From: Poritiphilus flavus
GTDB taxonomy: Bacteria > Bacteroidota > Bacteroidia > Flavobacteriales > Flavobacteriaceae
Assembly: GCF_009901585.1 (NCBI RefSeq)
Contig: NZ_WXYO01000003.1
Coordinates: 124,001-188,000 of the forward strand
Length of the DNA: 64,000 bases
Direction: 5' to 3'
Numbering within the stretch: the stretch's first letter is position 1; the number at the start of each line of letters is the position of its first letter. This document shows positions 61,783 through 64,000 of this stretch, one piece after another. The position numbers and the translations under genes are program-made. Below the pieces are notes generated by a model that saw only the letters and a program-made list of their open reading frames with translations, did no database searches and had not been told where the DNA came from.

Positions 61783-62673
61783 ATGCATTTTTTGAAGCAT
61801 TCCATAAAAATTACAGCTTTTTTGTCTGGAGTTGTCGCCCTATTTTTTGCACTCTCATGCGAAGGCATATGGAAAAAAGACACAGATAACACCCCACTGG
61901 CCAGGGTAGGAGATACCTATCTTTACAGGGAAGAGGTGCAGGCTCTGTTGCGTGATAATATCTCCAAAGAAGACAGCGCCTCATTCGTATCCAACTACAT
62001 CAATACCTGGGCTACTAAACAACTTTTACTGTCTAAAGCGAAGATCAATTTGTCTGAAGAAAAGCTGGCTGAATTTGAACGTCTGGTAGCTAATTACCGT
62101 ACGGATCTTTATACCAGGGCTTACAAGGAGGCGTTGGTACAGCAGTCCGAAGATACCACGATCAGTACTGCACAATTGCGGGATTTCTACGACAAACAAA
62201 AGGAAAACTTTAAACTGAAGGAAAAACTGGTTAAGCTCCGATTTGTAGAACTTCCAAACCAGTTTTTGAACAAAGACGAGGTTATAGAAAGACTGAAACG
62301 TTTTAATTCGGAAGATCTGATGTATCTGGATTCCATCGGAGTGCAATTCAAAAAGTTAAATTTTAATGATTCACTCTGGATCCGGGCTTCAAGGGTGATA
62401 GAGGAAGTACCACCACTGAACCTGGAGAATCAGGACCGATACTTAAAAAAATCACAATTTTTTGAATTGGAGGATGCATCGGGAGTATATTTGGCAAAGG
62501 TAACGGGTGTCCTGAGGGTCAATGACATCGCCCCTTTGTCCTACATTGAACCCACTCTTAGGCAAGTACTTTTGAACAGGAGGAAGTTAGAATACATAAG
62601 AAAATTAGAAACTGATATTATTGATGAGGCTACGAGAGAAGAAGAATTTGAGGTTTATTATGAACAGGACTAG
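61783..62673 (+). CDS. Periplasmic SurA/PpiD-like chaperone lipoprotein without a visible PPIase domain
   Basis: The longest frame starts at 61690, but the ATG at 61783 gives a clean lipoprotein signal (lipobox LSC, C26) and 296 residues. The helical part (60-180: YLYREEVQALL, YINTWATKQLLLSKAKINL) fits the SurA N-terminal chaperone domain; no parvulin motif follows. It probably assists outer-membrane protein folding. The next gene, a SurA-like isomerase, overlaps it by 14 bases. Confidence 0.78.
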   Translation: MHFLKHSIKITAFLSGVVALFFALSCEGIWKKDTDNTPLARVGDTYLYREEVQALLRDNISKEDSASFVSNYINTWATKQLLLSKAKINLSEEKLAEFERLVANYRTDLYTRAYKEALVQQSEDTTISTAQLRDFYDKQKENFKLKEKLVKLRFVELPNQFLNKDEVIERLKRFNSEDLMYLDSIGVQFKKLNFNDSLWIRASRVIEEVPPLNLENQDRYLKKSQFFELEDASGVYLAKVTGVLRVNDIAPLSYIEPTLRQVLLNRRKLEYIRKLETDIIDEATREEEFEVYYEQD

Positions 62674-64000
62674 AGCACTGCTTTTTTGGTCCTTTTTACT
62701 TTCCATAGTCACCGGATTTTCACAGGTGCGCGATTCTATTGCAGATATCCAGGTTGAGCCCCCGGCAGCTCCTATGGAGGCCAGCGCGGAAGTTAAGAAG
62801 GATTCCAGCGAAACCCTAAAAAAGGTAAAACTTGACGGAATTTCAGCAGTGGTAGGAGATTACGTAATTCTGGATTCCGATGTGGAAAAAGCCCTCATTG
62901 ACCTGCGCAACCAGGGAGCCTCCACCGAAGATATTACGCACTGCAGCCTGCTTGGAAAACTGATGGAGGACCGTTTGTATGCGCACCAGGCGGTACAAGA
63001 CAGTATTCTGGTGTCCGATGATGAAGTTAACGCTACCAGTGACCGCCAACTCCAACAATTGGTACAGCAGGTAGGATCTATGGAAAAAGTCCTGGATTTC
63101 TATAAGAAAGAAACCGTAGAAGATTTCAGGGAAGAGTTGTACAACATCAACAAGCTGCGCATGCTCTCCGAGCGAATGCAGCAGAAGATCGTCGGAGATA
63201 TTGAGGTTACCCCGGAAGAAGTAAGACAGTTTTTTAATAGAATACCGGAAGATGAGCGCCCGGTCTTTGGTGCGGAACTGGAGATCTCCCAGATTGTCAA
63301 ACAACCGGAAATTCCGGAAGTGGAGAAACAGCGGGTGATAGACAAATTGAACGAAATTAAGGCGGATGTGGAGGATAATGACGCTAAGTTCAGCGTTAAA
63401 GCCATCCTCTATTCTCAGGATCCCGGATCCAAACCTAAAGGTGGTTTTTACAGCATGACACGCCAGACCCCCTTTGTAAAGGAGTTTAAGGATGTCGCTT
63501 TTAGCCTGAGGGAGGGTGAGATCTCAGAACCTTTCGAAACCGCTTTCGGCTATCATATTATTTATATAGAAAAAGTAAGAGGACAGGAACGGGATCTGAG
63601 GCATATCCTTATTCAACCTGAGGTTCCTCAAAAGGCCATAGAAGAAGCCAAGACAGAACTGGACTCCATTCGCAAGCACATCATTGAAGGGAAGTACACT
63701 TTTGCCGAGGCAGCGCTTAATTTTTCGGATGAAAAAGAGACCAAATTCGATGGTGGCCTGCTCCGGAATCCGACCAATTTCGATTCCCGTTTTGAGCTGA
63801 CCAAGATGGACCCAACACTGTACAACCAGGTGCGGAACCTGAAAGACAACGAAATATCGTATCCCCTCCTTGAGGCAGACCCCAGGGGAGGCCCTCCAAA
63901 ATACAAGATCCTTAAGGTTACCAACCGATACGATGAACACGTAGCGGACTTTGCCAGAGACTATCTTAAGATCCAGGAGCTGGCACTAAGGGAGAAGCAG
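62660..64000 (+). CDS. SurA-like peptidyl-prolyl isomerase (partial, C-terminus missing)
   Basis: The frame is open to the right edge (447 codons). A signal peptide (about 1-22) is followed by a chaperone domain (GISAVVGDYVILDSDVEKAL). Two parvulin-type PPIase repeats follow (about 200-305 and 310-420: GEISEPFETAFGYHIIYI, LRHILIQPEVP). This is the SurA layout, an outer-membrane protein folding catalyst. It starts inside the preceding gene, so the pair is coexpressed. The end lies outside the window. Confidence 0.9.
   Translation, partial: MNRTRALLFWSFLLSIVTGFSQVRDSIADIQVEPPAAPMEASAEVKKDSSETLKKVKLDGISAVVGDYVILDSDVEKALIDLRNQGASTEDITHCSLLGKLMEDRLYAHQAVQDSILVSDDEVNATSDRQLQQLVQQVGSMEKVLDFYKKETVEDFREELYNINKLRMLSERMQQKIVGDIEVTPEEVRQFFNRIPEDERPVFGAELEISQIVKQPEIPEVEKQRVIDKLNEIKADVEDNDAKFSVKAILYSQDPGSKPKGGFYSMTRQTPFVKEFKDVAFSLREGEISEPFETAFGYHIIYIEKVRGQERDLRHILIQPEVPQKAIEEAKTELDSIRKHIIEGKYTFAEAALNFSDEKETKFDGGLLRNPTNFDSRFELTKMDPTLYNQVRNLKDNEISYPLLEADPRGGPPKYKILKVTNRYDEHVADFARDYLKIQELALREKQ

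Overview
This window looks like a chromosomal segment of a marine-type Flavobacteriaceae bacterium (Bacteroidota). The evidence is the gene families (DUF5916, DUF2490, DUF4199, DUF4295, DUF2911 and DUF6249 proteins, a hybrid two-component regulator with a beta-propeller sensor, a TonB-dependent-type OMP_b-brl_3 barrel, many lipoproteins), the promoters (Bacteroidota TTG-N19/20-TAnnTTTG), weak or absent Shine-Dalgarno sequences and a moderate GC content. I cannot name a genus. No rRNA, tRNA, insertion sequence, phage or CRISPR array was found.

Layout. 0-17 kb: an outer-membrane DUF5916 protein cut by the left edge, a class A penicillin-binding protein, S1/P1 nuclease, AlkB with an AraC regulator, a MOSC protein, an ECF sigma factor with a membrane partner, htpG, a candidate small RNA with a strong promoter and terminator, a TetR-AarF pair, a FabH-like synthase, an FMN-binding protein, and a DUF4199/DUF1801/LuxR cluster. 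17.9-23.6 kb: the most unusual locus, an ECF sigma factor, a one-pass membrane TPR protein placed like an anti-sigma factor, a subtilisin-like lipoprotein protease with a poly-acidic linker, and a predicted periplasmic membrane-anchored TPR-CHAT (caspase-like) protease. 23.7-29.1 kb: five further co-directional genes (DUF2490 barrel, P-loop NTPase, small secreted protein, HTTM-DCC fusion, ABC transporter with degenerate motifs), ending at one terminator. 29.2-43 kb: an ArsR-SRPBCC operon with paired operators, an AraC/beta-propeller pair, two paralogous lipoproteins, an NHL-repeat remnant, a collagen-like lipoprotein, a 1310-residue hybrid two-component protein and an outer-membrane beta-barrel receptor.

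43-54.9 kb is mainly housekeeping: symporter, recR, a 2-oxoacid dehydrogenase E2, esterase, exonuclease, FAH-family hydrolase, orphan Hpt protein, cinA, the rpmB-rpmG-DUF4295 ribosomal cluster, ftsY, a DUF2911 protein and an amidase. 54.9-55.4 kb carries no gene but holds two arrays of an octamer repeat, CYAANNNT, with exact 8-base periodicity. 55.5-64 kb: rimO, an ECF sigma/anti-sigma pair beside a fasciclin protein, SRPBCC proteins, a beta-lactamase-fold serine hydrolase, and two overlapping SurA-like periplasmic chaperone genes, the second cut by the right edge.

The main functional hypothesis is that 17.9-23.6 kb encodes an envelope signalling module in which periplasmic proteases control an ECF sigma factor. 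This is inferred from gene order and predicted topology only. Starts were moved inward from the longest reading frame where an ATG, a signal peptide or a promoter position supported it; TTG or GTG starts were kept only where no usable ATG exists.
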